Positions 1 through 7,480 of a stretch of 9,065 bases of DNA are shown in pieces. The position numbers were made by a program, and so were the translations under genes. Source of the stretch: Bacillota bacterium (GTDB lineage Bacteria; Bacillota; Clostridia; DSM-8532); assembly GCA_023410885.1 (NCBI GenBank), contig JAEYPI010000196.1:1-9065 (forward strand), given 5' to 3'. The notes under the pieces were generated by a model. That model was not told the origin of the DNA. It saw only the letters and a list, made by a program, of their open reading frames with translations, and did no database searches. Every line of letters begins with the position of its first letter. Within the stretch, counting starts at the first letter, position 1.

Positions 1-66
1 ATGCTAATAAAAGGAAATGAGAAACGTATGATATTATTGAAGAAATAAAAAATACACAAATATCCG

Positions 67-95
67 TTTACTTTGTATGAATAAATTATTAAACT
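67..95 (+). promoter_or_regulatory. Weak candidate promoter of the two-component operon
   Basis: TTTACT (67-72) and TAAACT (90-95) are separated by 17 bases. Each matches the sigma-A -35 and -10 consensus at four of six positions. The surrounding leader is AT-rich, so such matches are easy to find by chance, and other -10-like hexamers are nearby. The -10 would overlap the TAAACTGTACA box at 90-100, which would fit autoregulation if that box is an operator. Positions 1-131 hold nothing else I can support. Confidence 0.3.
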
Positions 96-100
96 GTACA
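90..100 (+). promoter_or_regulatory. Candidate regulator box, copy 1 (TAAACTGTACA)
   Basis: This 11-base word recurs with one mismatch as TAAACTGCACA at 3721-3731, upstream of the importer operon. In both places a CTTTGTA heptamer lies just upstream (71-77 and 3705-3711), but the gaps differ: 12 and 9 bases between CTTTGTA and the box. A shared binding site for the adjacent AraC-type response regulator is possible. The match is short and the DNA AT-rich, so chance is a real alternative. Confidence 0.22.
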
Positions 101-131
101 AGTAATACCTTTCCAACAAAAGGGGACAGCA

Positions 132-1949
132 ATGAGGTATCCAGCTAAGACAAAACAAAAGCGAATAAGGCGACATCGTATAAAGTCTTACTTTTATAGC
201 TTGAGCATGGAACATAAGCTTCTTATAACTTTTGTCCTCCTCTCATTAGTTCCCACGCTCCTATTAGGGATTTTTTATTACTCGTTTTCCTATAATAATA
301 TCATTTCTCAGAAAACGTCAGAGTCCTATAATGTGCTGAAAACCGTCAGCGCTTCTATCAGCGAGTCCCTCTATAAAGAAACCGACTACAACCTCATTAA
401 CATTTCTCAAAATAATGTAGTGCGTGAGCTGATGCAGGTAGACATGACGAGTTATGATCCCCTGGACTACCAAAAAGAACTTGTCAGCATTGAGAAGCTG
501 TTCTTTGATAATACCTTCCGGCGTTATATTGACTACGCCTGCCTCCTGGGCATCAATGGATTTTCCATGGCCAGCTCTTCAGTTGTGGAGGAATCCGCCG
601 ACCATATTATAAACCACCCCGATTTCCAAACCTTTATTAATAGCAATCTTAACTATTGGAGAGGCCCTGTCACGGTTGTGAATGGCAGCATTTATAAGGT
701 GTTGGGACGAAAAATTTATAGTGCCAATGGTAAATCAGCCCTTGGCTATGTGTTCATGTGGATTAATGAACGGGGTGTACGGGAGGTCTTTGACACCTTT
801 CGCAATGACATCACCGGTACGATTTTAATTACCAACCCCGACGGAAGCACCTTCGCTTCCAACCTATCAAGGGTTTATCTGGGCAAAAATATCAACGATT
901 TCTTTCCCGATTTAGACCTTGACAGCCCGGGTGTCCCCCAGCGTCTCTTAGTGAATAACAAAAAAGTGCTTGCATGTACCTATCAAGATGAAAACGGTGC
1001 ACTCTACGGTGTCAATATCATGCAACTGGATGACATTGTCGAGGACACCAATAAGATTATCACCATTACCATTTTCCTCATGCTGACACTGTTGCTCATC
1101 TGTATTATGGCGGCCACCCTCCTGTCCCGCTATTTTACCGTTCCCATTTTAAAGCTGGCCGAGATTATGACCATTTCTGATATTGGACAGGTCTCCACTG
1201 ATTTTGTACCTAATTACAATGATGAAATCGGGTATTTGGCGCGATGCTTTAATCAAATGGCTGAAAAGCTCAATTATCAAGCGATGGTCATTGAACAAAC
1301 CCAGAAAAAGCAGCGGGACGCCGAGCTTAAAGCCTTTGAGAGCCAAATAAAGCCCCACTTTCTCTATAATACCCTCTCAACCGTCATATGGCTTATTGGG
1401 GCTAATCAGCCCCAAGCCGCTATTAAGGTCACGTCTGCTCTATCCAAGATGTTCCGTATCAGCATTAGCCGGGGCAATAACATCATCCCCATAGAGAAGG
1501 AGGTCGAGCATGTGACAAGCTACCTCGATATCCAAAAGATCAGGTATGAAAATGAGTTCATCTACTCTTTTGAAGTAGATGAGCGTGTGCTTAGTTACTA
1601 TACTGTTAAAATGATCCTGCAGCCCTTAGTAGAAAATTCTATCTATCATGGTATGCGCTATAGGGAGAATGGGCAGATCGTTATCTCCTGCAAGCAGCAG
1701 GGGGAGCTCCTCATCTTTCAGGTAAGGGATAACGGCGGTTCTATGAGTGAAGTAACCTGTAGCCAGATCAATGCAAAGCTTGAAAAGCAGGGGCCCGGCC
1801 CAACCGATATGGGCGTTGGCATTAACAATGTGCATGATCGTATCCGCTTTACCTACGGAAATGGCTATGGGCTTCGATACAAGATTGAAAACGGTTGGAC
1901 CATTGCAGAAATAACTCTGCCGGTTCGAAGGAGTGAAGAAGAATGTTGA
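132..1949 (+). CDS. Membrane sensor histidine kinase, YesM type
   Basis: Sensor kinase of a two-component system. It should autophosphorylate on a histidine and pass the phosphate to the response regulator encoded next. A basic N-terminal tail precedes TM1 (about residues 30-51). An extracytoplasmic sensing region of about 255 residues, probably Cache-like, follows. TM2 is at about 309-331 and a HAMP linker at about 332-385. The kinase core is of the His_kinase (PF06580) plus HATPase type. The phospho-acceptor is His409 in QIKPHFLYNTL. The ATP-binding N box is QPLVENSIYHG (Asn502), the D box is RDNGG (Asp533), and the glycine-rich motif is GVGINNV (from about 561). At 605 residues it is normal for the family. 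The start is supported by GGGGA at 122-126, five bases upstream of ATG. The stop overlaps the regulator start by 7 bp, indicating translational coupling. The family commonly controls sugar uptake; the signal sensed here is unknown. Confidence 0.95.
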   Translation: MRYPAKTKQKRIRRHRIKSYFYSLSMEHKLLITFVLLSLVPTLLLGIFYYSFSYNNIISQKTSESYNVLKTVSASISESLYKETDYNLINISQNNVVRELMQVDMTSYDPLDYQKELVSIEKLFFDNTFRRYIDYACLLGINGFSMASSSVVEESADHIINHPDFQTFINSNLNYWRGPVTVVNGSIYKVLGRKIYSANGKSALGYVFMWINERGVREVFDTFRNDITGTILITNPDGSTFASNLSRVYLGKNINDFFPDLDLDSPGVPQRLLVNNKKVLACTYQDENGALYGVNIMQLDDIVEDTNKIITITIFLMLTLLLICIMAATLLSRYFTVPILKLAEIMTISDIGQVSTDFVPNYNDEIGYLARCFNQMAEKLNYQAMVIEQTQKKQRDAELKAFESQIKPHFLYNTLSTVIWLIGANQPQAAIKVTSALSKMFRISISRGNNIIPIEKEVEHVTSYLDIQKIRYENEFIYSFEVDERVLSYYTVKMILQPLVENSIYHGMRYRENGQIVISCKQQGELLIFQVRDNGGSMSEVTCSQINAKLEKQGPGPTDMGVGINNVHDRIRFTYGNGYGLRYKIENGWTIAEITLPVRRSEEEC

Positions 1950-3562
1950 GACTTTTAATTGTGGATGATGAACCTATTATTCGAAATGGCCTCGCCTCAA
2001 CGATACAAAGTCTGGGCTTATTTGAGAGCGTTGAAACTGCAAAAAACGGCCTCGAGGCATTGGAGCTCTGCAAAATCAATAAATACAGCGCCATATTACT
2101 GGATATTATGATGCCGCGCATGAATGGCTTGGAATTTTTGGAGCAGCTCAAGGCCTATGAATTAGCCTATGTCATAGATCAGGAAATCCCTCTTCAAACC
2201 CTGAAGGTGATTCTTTCCGGCTATGACGAATTTGACTATGCACAAAAAGCCATGGCATTGGGTGTGGATGAATTTCTCCTAAAGCCTGTAGAGCCTGATG
2301 ACGTAGTAGTCCTTGCTAAAAAGCTGTATGAAAAAGCCCGGCTGATTGAAGAAAATACTGAGCGCCAAAAGAAGCTTCGGGATCAGGTCAGGCAAAGCCT
2401 GCCCCTGCTTAATGAAAAGTTCTTTGTCGATCTGGTAGAGAATGATTTGGACGATGAGGAGATTTTGCGAAAAGCCCAGTTTTTGGGGCTGTCCTTATCT
2501 GCTAAGCATTATTTAGTGGCAGTGGCGGCCGTCGTTTCATCCGAACCCAAGAGTGAAATGATGGGCAGTCTTGCTATTCATGCATTAAAAACATCTTTAC
2601 AAGCCAATCCACTATCGGCTTTCAGCCAACTCTTCTTTGAGATTGGTCTGGCGCGCTGTGCCATTATTTTCTGCTTTGACAGCAATGTTGAAGGTGAACT
2701 GAGCGTAGAAAGTTATCTTTCGGAACGGATAAATGAAGTCCGTGAAAAAAATGGTTTTCTTATTAATTGTGGTATAGGGAATACCGTTCAAAGCCGTATT
2801 GATTTGCGTAAATCCTATCGTGGCGCGTGCTCAGCATTGATGTATATTACCCTCTCCTCCGAAGGGGCGGTGCAAAAGCTGATCGATGAGGAAGAAGATA
2901 TAGGATCGGGCTTTGTGATGGAGGATATGTCCGAGCTTTCAGGGTTTCTAAAGCTGGGAAGCGCAGAGAAAGCCCAAGCCTTTCTAGAGCGTACCTTTTC
3001 ACAAATAGAGAGCCATCCGGATACACGGGTTGTCCCCGATATAAAAATCATGCTAACCGGCATTCTCTTTACCTGTCTTTCGTCCATGAGACAAAAGGGG
3101 GTGCGCTTGGAAGGTGAAGATTTTGTCAACTATTACAGGGTTATTGTGGATGATAATCATTTACATAGTTTATCAGAACTTAAGCGCATTACCTTTGAGC
3201 TTCTGAATTTTACCCTCGACCAAATCAACCATGACAGCAATAACAAAAAGCTATATTTGATTGAGAATGCCAAGAAAATAGTGGACACTCGAAGCAATGA
3301 GAATCTGACAACCCAAGGGGTGGCCGACCTTTTGGGGCTCAGCCGCAACTATTTCGGTCAGCTCTTTAAAAAGGAAGTGGGCTACACCTTTTCTGAGTAT
3401 TTGAATCGAGTGCGTATTGCAAAGGCTAAAAAACTACTTCAGACCACAACCTTAAAAATTTATGAGGTCAGTGAGCTGGTAGGAATAGACGATTCCTTTT
3501 ATTTCAGCTCCCTGTTTAAAAAATATGTAGGCTGCTCCCCAACTGAATTCAGAGAAATTTAA
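1943..3562 (+). CDS. Response regulator, YesN type, with AraC-family DNA-binding domain
   Basis: Transcription regulator paired with the upstream kinase. The N-terminal receiver domain (about 1-130) has the acidic pair Asp8/Asp9, phospho-acceptor Asp54 in LLDIMMP, Ser92 in LSGYDEF and Lys114 in LLKPVEP. The stretch between Asp54 and Ser92 is roughly 8-10 residues longer than usual for receivers. The middle has a GGDEF-like character often seen in this family, with a GIGN...SYRGACSAL pattern near residues 277-295. The last 100 residues are an AraC-type double helix-turn-helix: the first around 455-478 (VADLLGLSRNYFGQLFKK) and the second around 506-527, ending in the typical CSPTEFRE motif. The start has AAGGAG at 1928-1933 with a 9-base spacer, inside the end of the kinase gene. 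Its likely target is the importer operon beginning at 3835, and possibly its own promoter; both are inferred from position. Confidence 0.95.
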   Translation: MLRLLIVDDEPIIRNGLASTIQSLGLFESVETAKNGLEALELCKINKYSAILLDIMMPRMNGLEFLEQLKAYELAYVIDQEIPLQTLKVILSGYDEFDYAQKAMALGVDEFLLKPVEPDDVVVLAKKLYEKARLIEENTERQKKLRDQVRQSLPLLNEKFFVDLVENDLDDEEILRKAQFLGLSLSAKHYLVAVAAVVSSEPKSEMMGSLAIHALKTSLQANPLSAFSQLFFEIGLARCAIIFCFDSNVEGELSVESYLSERINEVREKNGFLINCGIGNTVQSRIDLRKSYRGACSALMYITLSSEGAVQKLIDEEEDIGSGFVMEDMSELSGFLKLGSAEKAQAFLERTFSQIESHPDTRVVPDIKIMLTGILFTCLSSMRQKGVRLEGEDFVNYYRVIVDDNHLHSLSELKRITFELLNFTLDQINHDSNNKKLYLIENAKKIVDTRSNENLTTQGVADLLGLSRNYFGQLFKKEVGYTFSEYLNRVRIAKAKKLLQTTTLKIYEVSELVGIDDSFYFSSLFKKYVGCSPTEFREI

Positions 3563-3588
3563 CGACGGTTCCTAAAAGAAAGCCTATC

Positions 3589-3617
3589 AAAAAGCTGTCG
3601 GTTTCGGCAGCTTTTTT
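3589..3617 (+). terminator. Rho-independent terminator of the two-component operon
   Basis: The 12-base arm AAAAAGCTGTCG (3589-3600), loop GTTT and arm CGGCAGCTTTTT form a stem with a single G-T wobble, running into six T residues (3612-3617). It starts 26 bases after the regulator stop codon, so it should separate the regulatory operon from the importer operon. Confidence 0.9.
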
Positions 3618-3720
3618 CTATCAATTGATCTATGGGGAAAGGGCAACCTGTAGTACGGAAGAAAAGAAGTGAATTGGTTAGTTTTCATAAGTTTATTATG
3701 ATTCCTTTGTACATGCTGTA

Positions 3721-3731
3721 TAAACTGCACA
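3721..3731 (+). promoter_or_regulatory. Candidate regulator box, copy 2 (TAAACTGCACA)
   Basis: This word matches ten of eleven bases of the copy at 90-100. It lies 42 bases upstream of the importer promoter's -35 element, a plausible place for an activator of the AraC type to bind. I did not find a convincing second half-site in direct or inverted orientation beside it, which weakens the operator reading. Confidence 0.25.
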
Positions 3732-3773
3732 TAGGTTTGTGTTGTTTTTTCAATCAAATGTTACGCTGCTCAA

Positions 3774-3802
3774 TTCACCCTTTTGGTACAAACCCCTATA
3801 AT
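3774..3802 (+). promoter_or_regulatory. Sigma-A-like promoter of the importer operon
   Basis: A perfect -10 hexamer TATAAT (3797-3802) lies exactly 17 bases after TTCACC (3774-3779), a four-of-six match to the -35 consensus. Transcription would begin near 3809, giving a leader of about 26 bases before the permease start. The imperfect -35 suits a promoter that needs an activator. The rest of 3563-3834, apart from the terminator and the candidate box, shows nothing else I can identify. No convincing catabolite-control (cre) site was seen. Confidence 0.6.
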
Positions 3803-3834
3803 TAAGAAAAAAACAGCAAGGAGATGTAGCGTAA

Positions 3835-4845
3835 ATGACAAAAGCTCAGGCAACGGACGCACTCAATCAATCTACAGGCTCAAAAGTACTAAAAAAAATT
3901 AAACGCTTCTTAGATGACTACAGCATTATTTATGCAGTTGTAATTCTGATTGTAGTGCTTTCATTGGCCTCCCCCGACTTCCTATCCCTTAAAAACTTTA
4001 CTAATGTATTTCGTCAAATTTCCATGATCGCAATCCTGACCGTAGGTATGTTCTTTGTAATGGTTGGCGGTGGAATCGATATTTCTTGCGGAGCTACCGT
4101 TGGAATTACAGGTGTTCTTTTTGCCATGTTTATGGTTAATTTCGGAATACATCCGGTAATTGCTTTTATTTTGACCATCCTAATCGGAGCCTTCATTGGA
4201 ACAATCAATGGTACTCTTGTGACTAAGTTTGGTATCCCAGCCATGATAGCAACGCTTGGTACCCAATCCATTGCCAGAGGCTTAACTTATGTTATAACGG
4301 GAGCCTACCCTATCTCGGGCCTGCCTGAATCCATATCCTTCTTGGGACGCGGCTATGTCCTGGGGATCGAATGGTTGCCCTGGCCGGTGGCTATCCTGGT
4401 GGTTTTGGCTATTATCGCGCATTTTGTAGCTCAGCGTACAAAGTTTGGACGCTCCGTCTACGCAGTAGGCGGTAATCCTGAAGCCGCTTATCTATCCGGT
4501 ATTAAGGATAAAAAGATTCAAATCGTTACCTATATTGCCCTGGGTACTTTATCTGCAATTGCCGGTATGATCCTCACATCCCGACTCGCATCCGGACAGC
4601 CCAATGGCGGTCTGACCTGGGAATTTGAGGCTGTTACAGCTGCCGTTATCGGAGGTGTTTCCATTACCGGCGGACGCGGCAAGATTTTTGGTGCCCTCCT
4701 TGGTGCTGTTTTAATCGGGCTTTTGACTAATGGTATGACACTTCTTAACATGAATTCCTATTTGCAGCAAATGGTAAAAGGTATTGTTCTGGTCATAGCC
4801 ATCGGCTTTGATATCTACTCGGTAAAGAAAAAGAACAAGAAGTGA
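3835..4845 (+). CDS. Sugar ABC importer permease, ribose (RbsC) type
   Basis: Integral membrane permease of a CUT2-family ABC importer, probably working as a dimer. A cytoplasmic N-terminal tail (about 1-30) is followed by a series of hydrophobic segments beginning at about 31-46. The family motif VGGGIDISCGATVG (about 77-90) is present, as are the loop RTKFGRSVYAVGGNPEAA (about 201-218) that contacts the ATPase and the GGVSITGGRGKIFGALLGA segment (273-291). At 336 residues it is full length. The start has AAGGAG at 3818-3823 with an 11-base spacer; an ATG at 3824 is followed at once by a stop, so 3835 is correct. It is first in the operon, followed by ATPase and binding protein, whereas the E. 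coli ribose operon places the ATPase before the permease. Sequence alone does not give the sugar. Confidence 0.95.
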   Translation: MTKAQATDALNQSTGSKVLKKIKRFLDDYSIIYAVVILIVVLSLASPDFLSLKNFTNVFRQISMIAILTVGMFFVMVGGGIDISCGATVGITGVLFAMFMVNFGIHPVIAFILTILIGAFIGTINGTLVTKFGIPAMIATLGTQSIARGLTYVITGAYPISGLPESISFLGRGYVLGIEWLPWPVAILVVLAIIAHFVAQRTKFGRSVYAVGGNPEAAYLSGIKDKKIQIVTYIALGTLSAIAGMILTSRLASGQPNGGLTWEFEAVTAAVIGGVSITGGRGKIFGALLGAVLIGLLTNGMTLLNMNSYLQQMVKGIVLVIAIGFDIYSVKKKNKK

Positions 4846-4861
4846 GGAGGAGGTTTTTGCA

Positions 4862-6343
4862 ATGAGCAACTATGCATTACGCATCAAAAATATTTCAAAA
4901 ACCTTTCCCGGTGTGAAGGCGCTGAACGATGTCAGCTTTGACATCAAAAAAGGTGAACTGCATGCCCTATGCGGGGAAAATGGTGCAGGGAAATCCACCC
5001 TTATTAAAATTCTTTCCGGGGTTTATTCGACTGATACGGGGTCCATTGAACTAAATGGTAAGCCGGTAAATGTGAAAACACCTCTTGAGGCTCAAATGTT
5101 AGGCATTAGCGTCGTACATCAAGAGCTCAAGCTGGTGGAATCCTTAACCGTAAAAGAAAATATTTTTCTGGGACGTCCCTTCATGGGCAGGTTCGGGGTG
5201 GATTGGAGCAAGATGCGTCAAGAGGCTGTTGCACTCTTAGATCGGCTTAATATTACCCTTGACCCGGACGAAACGGTATCTAAGCTCTCTGTGGCACAAA
5301 AACAGATTGTTGAAATCTGTAAAGCGCTTTCTTTCAATTCAGAGGTCATTATAATGGATGAGCCCTCTGCCACCCTTACAGAAAAAGAGCTGGAGACTTT
5401 GTTTAATATTCTCCATGAGCTTAAGGCCAACGGTATTACCATCATCTATATATCCCACCGCCTGGAAGAAATCTTCAAGCTGGCCAATACAGTCACCGTC
5501 ATTCGTGACGGGGAACATATTACCACCCTTCCCATTGAACAGGTTGATCGTGAAAAGCTCATCAGCCTCATGGTGGGAAGAACCCTTGGTATGGAATATC
5601 CCAAGCGTCAAGTCCAGATAGGTGAACCCATACTGGAGGTCAAAAACCTTAAGAGGCCCGGTGTTTTTGATAATATCAGCTTTACCCTCCACAGAGGTGA
5701 AATCCTGGGCTTTGCAGGCCTGGTCGGAGCAGGGCGTACAGAGGTTGCCAGAGCAATATTTGGTGCGGATAAGGGCGTATCCGGAGAAGTTATCCTCGAT
5801 GGTAAACCCTATAGGATAAAGGACGTTCCTTCAGCCATACAAAGAGGACTGGGACTGGTGCCCGAGGATAGAAAGCAGCAGGGGCTGGTTCTGGATATGA
5901 TGCTGAAGGAAAATGTCTCCATGGCCAACTTCAGCAGCATTATGTCCTCCATGTTCCTCATGCCTAAGAAGGAAGATACCCTCGCCTATAAATTTATTGA
6001 AATGCTGCGTATCGCAACACCTGACTCAGAGCGTAAGGTTAAAAACCTGTCGGGCGGCAACCAGCAAAAGGTCGTTATCGCCAAATGGCTTAATGCTGAG
6101 AGTGATGTACTCATCATAGATGAGCCCACAAGAGGTATTGATGTCGGCGCAAAAGCTGAAATTTACAGCTTGATGTGTGATCTGGCTGCAAAGGGAAAGG
6201 CCATCATCATGATTTCATCCGATATGCCTGAGCTCTTAGGTATTTGTGACCGAATCCTTGTTATGCACGACGGCAAACTTACCGGTTCATTAATGGCAAG
6301 CGAGGCAACCCAAGAAAAGATCCTCGAATATGCCATTATGTAA
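4862..6343 (+). CDS. Sugar ABC importer ATPase, tandem nucleotide-binding domains (RbsA/XylG type)
   Basis: Cytoplasmic energy-coupling subunit with two fused nucleotide-binding domains, the hallmark of CUT2 monosaccharide importers. Domain 1 has Walker A GENGAGKS (38-45), Q loop around VVHQE, a degenerate signature LSVAQKQ (142-148), Walker B with Asp166-Glu167 and a switch histidine in YISHRLEE. Domain 2 has a degenerate Walker A GLVGAGRT (286-293, Arg in place of the usual Lys), an intact signature LSGGNQQ (396-402), Walker B IIDEP (Asp420-Glu421) and ISSDMPE where the switch histidine would be. This asymmetry is standard for the family, not damage. The length of 493 residues is typical. 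The gene begins 16 bases after the permease stop, with a strong GGAGGAGG (4846-4853) eight bases before ATG. It certainly belongs to the same operon. Confidence 0.97.
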   Translation: MSNYALRIKNISKTFPGVKALNDVSFDIKKGELHALCGENGAGKSTLIKILSGVYSTDTGSIELNGKPVNVKTPLEAQMLGISVVHQELKLVESLTVKENIFLGRPFMGRFGVDWSKMRQEAVALLDRLNITLDPDETVSKLSVAQKQIVEICKALSFNSEVIIMDEPSATLTEKELETLFNILHELKANGITIIYISHRLEEIFKLANTVTVIRDGEHITTLPIEQVDREKLISLMVGRTLGMEYPKRQVQIGEPILEVKNLKRPGVFDNISFTLHRGEILGFAGLVGAGRTEVARAIFGADKGVSGEVILDGKPYRIKDVPSAIQRGLGLVPEDRKQQGLVLDMMLKENVSMANFSSIMSSMFLMPKKEDTLAYKFIEMLRIATPDSERKVKNLSGGNQQKVVIAKWLNAESDVLIIDEPTRGIDVGAKAEIYSLMCDLAAKGKAIIMISSDMPELLGICDRILVMHDGKLTGSLMASEATQEKILEYAIM

Positions 6344-6379
6344 TAAACAACAATAAAACTTTTTTTAGGAGGATGAACT

Positions 6380-7372
6380 ATGAAAGCAAAAAGAATTCTT
6401 GCCTTGGCACTATGTTCAGCCCTTGCATTGGGCAGCCTGCTGACCGGATGCGGCAGCAAACCCGCTACAGATGGAGAAGAAAAACTTGAGAAGGTTGTAG
6501 GTATCTCTCTCTTCTACCGCAGAGATGAATACTATAAGGACCTGGACGCTGCTTTTGAGAAGGAAGCAAAGGCTGCAGGCATCAAGGTTATCATTCAGGA
6601 TGCAGATTCTGATCCCGCAAAGCAGACCCAACAGCTTGAAGACTTTGTACAACAAGGCGTTGACGCCATTGCCTTGGCCGCTGCCGATCCTGCTGGTCTA
6701 GTCCCTGCAATTGAAGCTGCTGTAAAGGAAGGTATTCCCGTTGTTACATACGATGGTGATGCTAATACCGATAAGACTTCTACCTTTGTAGGCTTTGACT
6801 ACTACGATGATGGTTTTATGGTTGGCGAATGGGCTGCCAAGTATATTGAAGAAAACTTGGGTGGCGTGGCTAACGTAGCTGTTATTGACTTCCCGCAGTC
6901 CTCAATCGTTTGCGGACTTCGTGCACAGGGCTTCATCGATGGTGTTAAAAAGCTCCCCGGCGTTAAAATTGTTGCTCAACAGGATGGTAAAGCTACCCGC
7001 TCCGACTCTATGAACGTTATGGAAAACATCCTGACTGCTAACCCTGATGTACAGGTTGTCTATGGTATCAACTTTGACACCTGCGCCGGTGCTAAGGCAG
7101 CTATCGAAGCTGCTGGCAGAACCGACATCATCGTTACCGGTAGCGCATACGGTGAAGAGTGCTTCAAGGCATTGGAAGCTAACGATCCTATCCTTAAGGC
7201 CTTCTCCTCCAGCTCACCCCAAACTCAGGCCAAGGACACCATTGCATCAATTGTAAAGCTTCTCAATGGCGAGACCATTCCAAAGGAAACCCTTTCCAAG
7301 TCCCAGCTCTATGATGCAACCACCATCAAGGATTATGACTGGAAATCCGTTATTGCTGAACGTAATAAGTAA
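6380..7372 (+). CDS. Sugar-binding lipoprotein of the ABC importer (periplasmic-binding-protein-like type I fold)
   Basis: Extracellular solute-binding protein that delivers substrate to the permease. The N-terminus is a lipoprotein signal (basic MKAKR, hydrophobic core, lipobox LTGC with Cys24), so the mature protein is membrane-anchored, as expected in a Gram-positive cell. The rest resembles the ribose/galactose-binding family (Peripla_BP_4): SLFYRRDEYYKDL (43-55), QQLEDFVQQGVDAIAL (84-99), GIPVVTYDGDAN (118-129), GLRAQGF (179-185) and YGINFDTCAGAKAAIEAAG (228-246). The last motif has Phe232 where RbsB has its ligand-binding Asp (NDE in RbsB, NFD here), so the pocket may differ. Aromatic and arginine residues near 45-52 may line the pocket (inference). 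AGGAGG (6367-6372) lies seven bases before ATG, and the gene starts 36 bases after the ATPase stop. The substrate is unknown. Confidence 0.95.
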   Translation: MKAKRILALALCSALALGSLLTGCGSKPATDGEEKLEKVVGISLFYRRDEYYKDLDAAFEKEAKAAGIKVIIQDADSDPAKQTQQLEDFVQQGVDAIALAAADPAGLVPAIEAAVKEGIPVVTYDGDANTDKTSTFVGFDYYDDGFMVGEWAAKYIEENLGGVANVAVIDFPQSSIVCGLRAQGFIDGVKKLPGVKIVAQQDGKATRSDSMNVMENILTANPDVQVVYGINFDTCAGAKAAIEAAGRTDIIVTGSAYGEECFKALEANDPILKAFSSSSPQTQAKDTIASIVKLLNGETIPKETLSKSQLYDATTIKDYDWKSVIAERNK

Positions 7373-7381
7373 GACCCCCAC

Positions 7382-7405
7382 CTGTTCTAACAATAGTTAG
7401 AACAG
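7382..7405. repeat. Perfect inverted repeat just after the binding-protein gene
   Basis: CTGTTCTAAC and GTTAGAACAG are exact reverse complements around an AATA loop, beginning nine bases after the binding-protein stop. No T-run follows directly, so it is not a terminator on its own. In RNA it would be a 10-bp hairpin that could protect the binding-protein message from 3' decay. In DNA it could instead be an operator for the downstream isomerase gene. The sequence does not decide between these. Confidence 0.6.
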
Positions 7406-7410
7406 TGGTA

Positions 7411-7447
7411 AAGCGCCCTCTATGCTTTCGTCATAGAGGGTGCTTTT
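7411..7447 (+). terminator. Terminator-like hairpin between importer and isomerase genes
   Basis: AAGCGCCCTCTATG (7411-7424) pairs with CATAGAGGGTGCTT (7432-7445) with a single G-T wobble over a 7-base loop. The T-run is only four bases (7444-7447). The stem is strong and the tail short, so partial termination with readthrough into the isomerase gene is plausible. That would keep the isomerase at a lower level than the binding protein while under the same control. Confidence 0.7.
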
Positions 7448-7470
7448 AGTAAATTGATGCAGTATCATCT

Positions 7471-7475
7471 GGAGG
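7471..7475 (+). promoter_or_regulatory. Ribosome binding site that sets the isomerase start
   Basis: GGAGG is five bases before the ATG at 7481. It lies inside the upstream extension of the reading frame that begins at TTG 7454, which has no ribosome site of its own. This places the true start at 7481. Confidence 0.85.
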
Positions 7476-7480
7476 ATAAT

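Noticed and set aside
1..48. Short open frame starting at base 1 (ATG) and ending in TAA at 46-48
   Set aside because: Fifteen codons at the window edge in AT-rich DNA. It could be the tail of an upstream gene, but nothing supports coding.
3751..3775. Possible catabolite-control (cre) site around TGTTACGCTGCTCA
   Set aside because: The central CG and flanking adenines do not line up with the cre consensus.
5339..5692. Minus-strand open frame of 117 codons opposite the ATPase
   Set aside because: It is antisense to conserved ATPase motifs and its translation resembles no known protein.
4973..6121. Degenerate signature in ATPase domain 1 and altered Walker A in domain 2, as possible signs of inactivation
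   Set aside because: This asymmetry is normal in RbsA/XylG-type ATPases; each half keeps the complementary intact motifs.
7454..7480. A nine-codon upstream extension of the isomerase starting at TTG 7454
   Set aside because: No ribosome site precedes it and it begins just after the terminator-like hairpin, whereas GGAGG lies at ideal spacing before ATG 7481.
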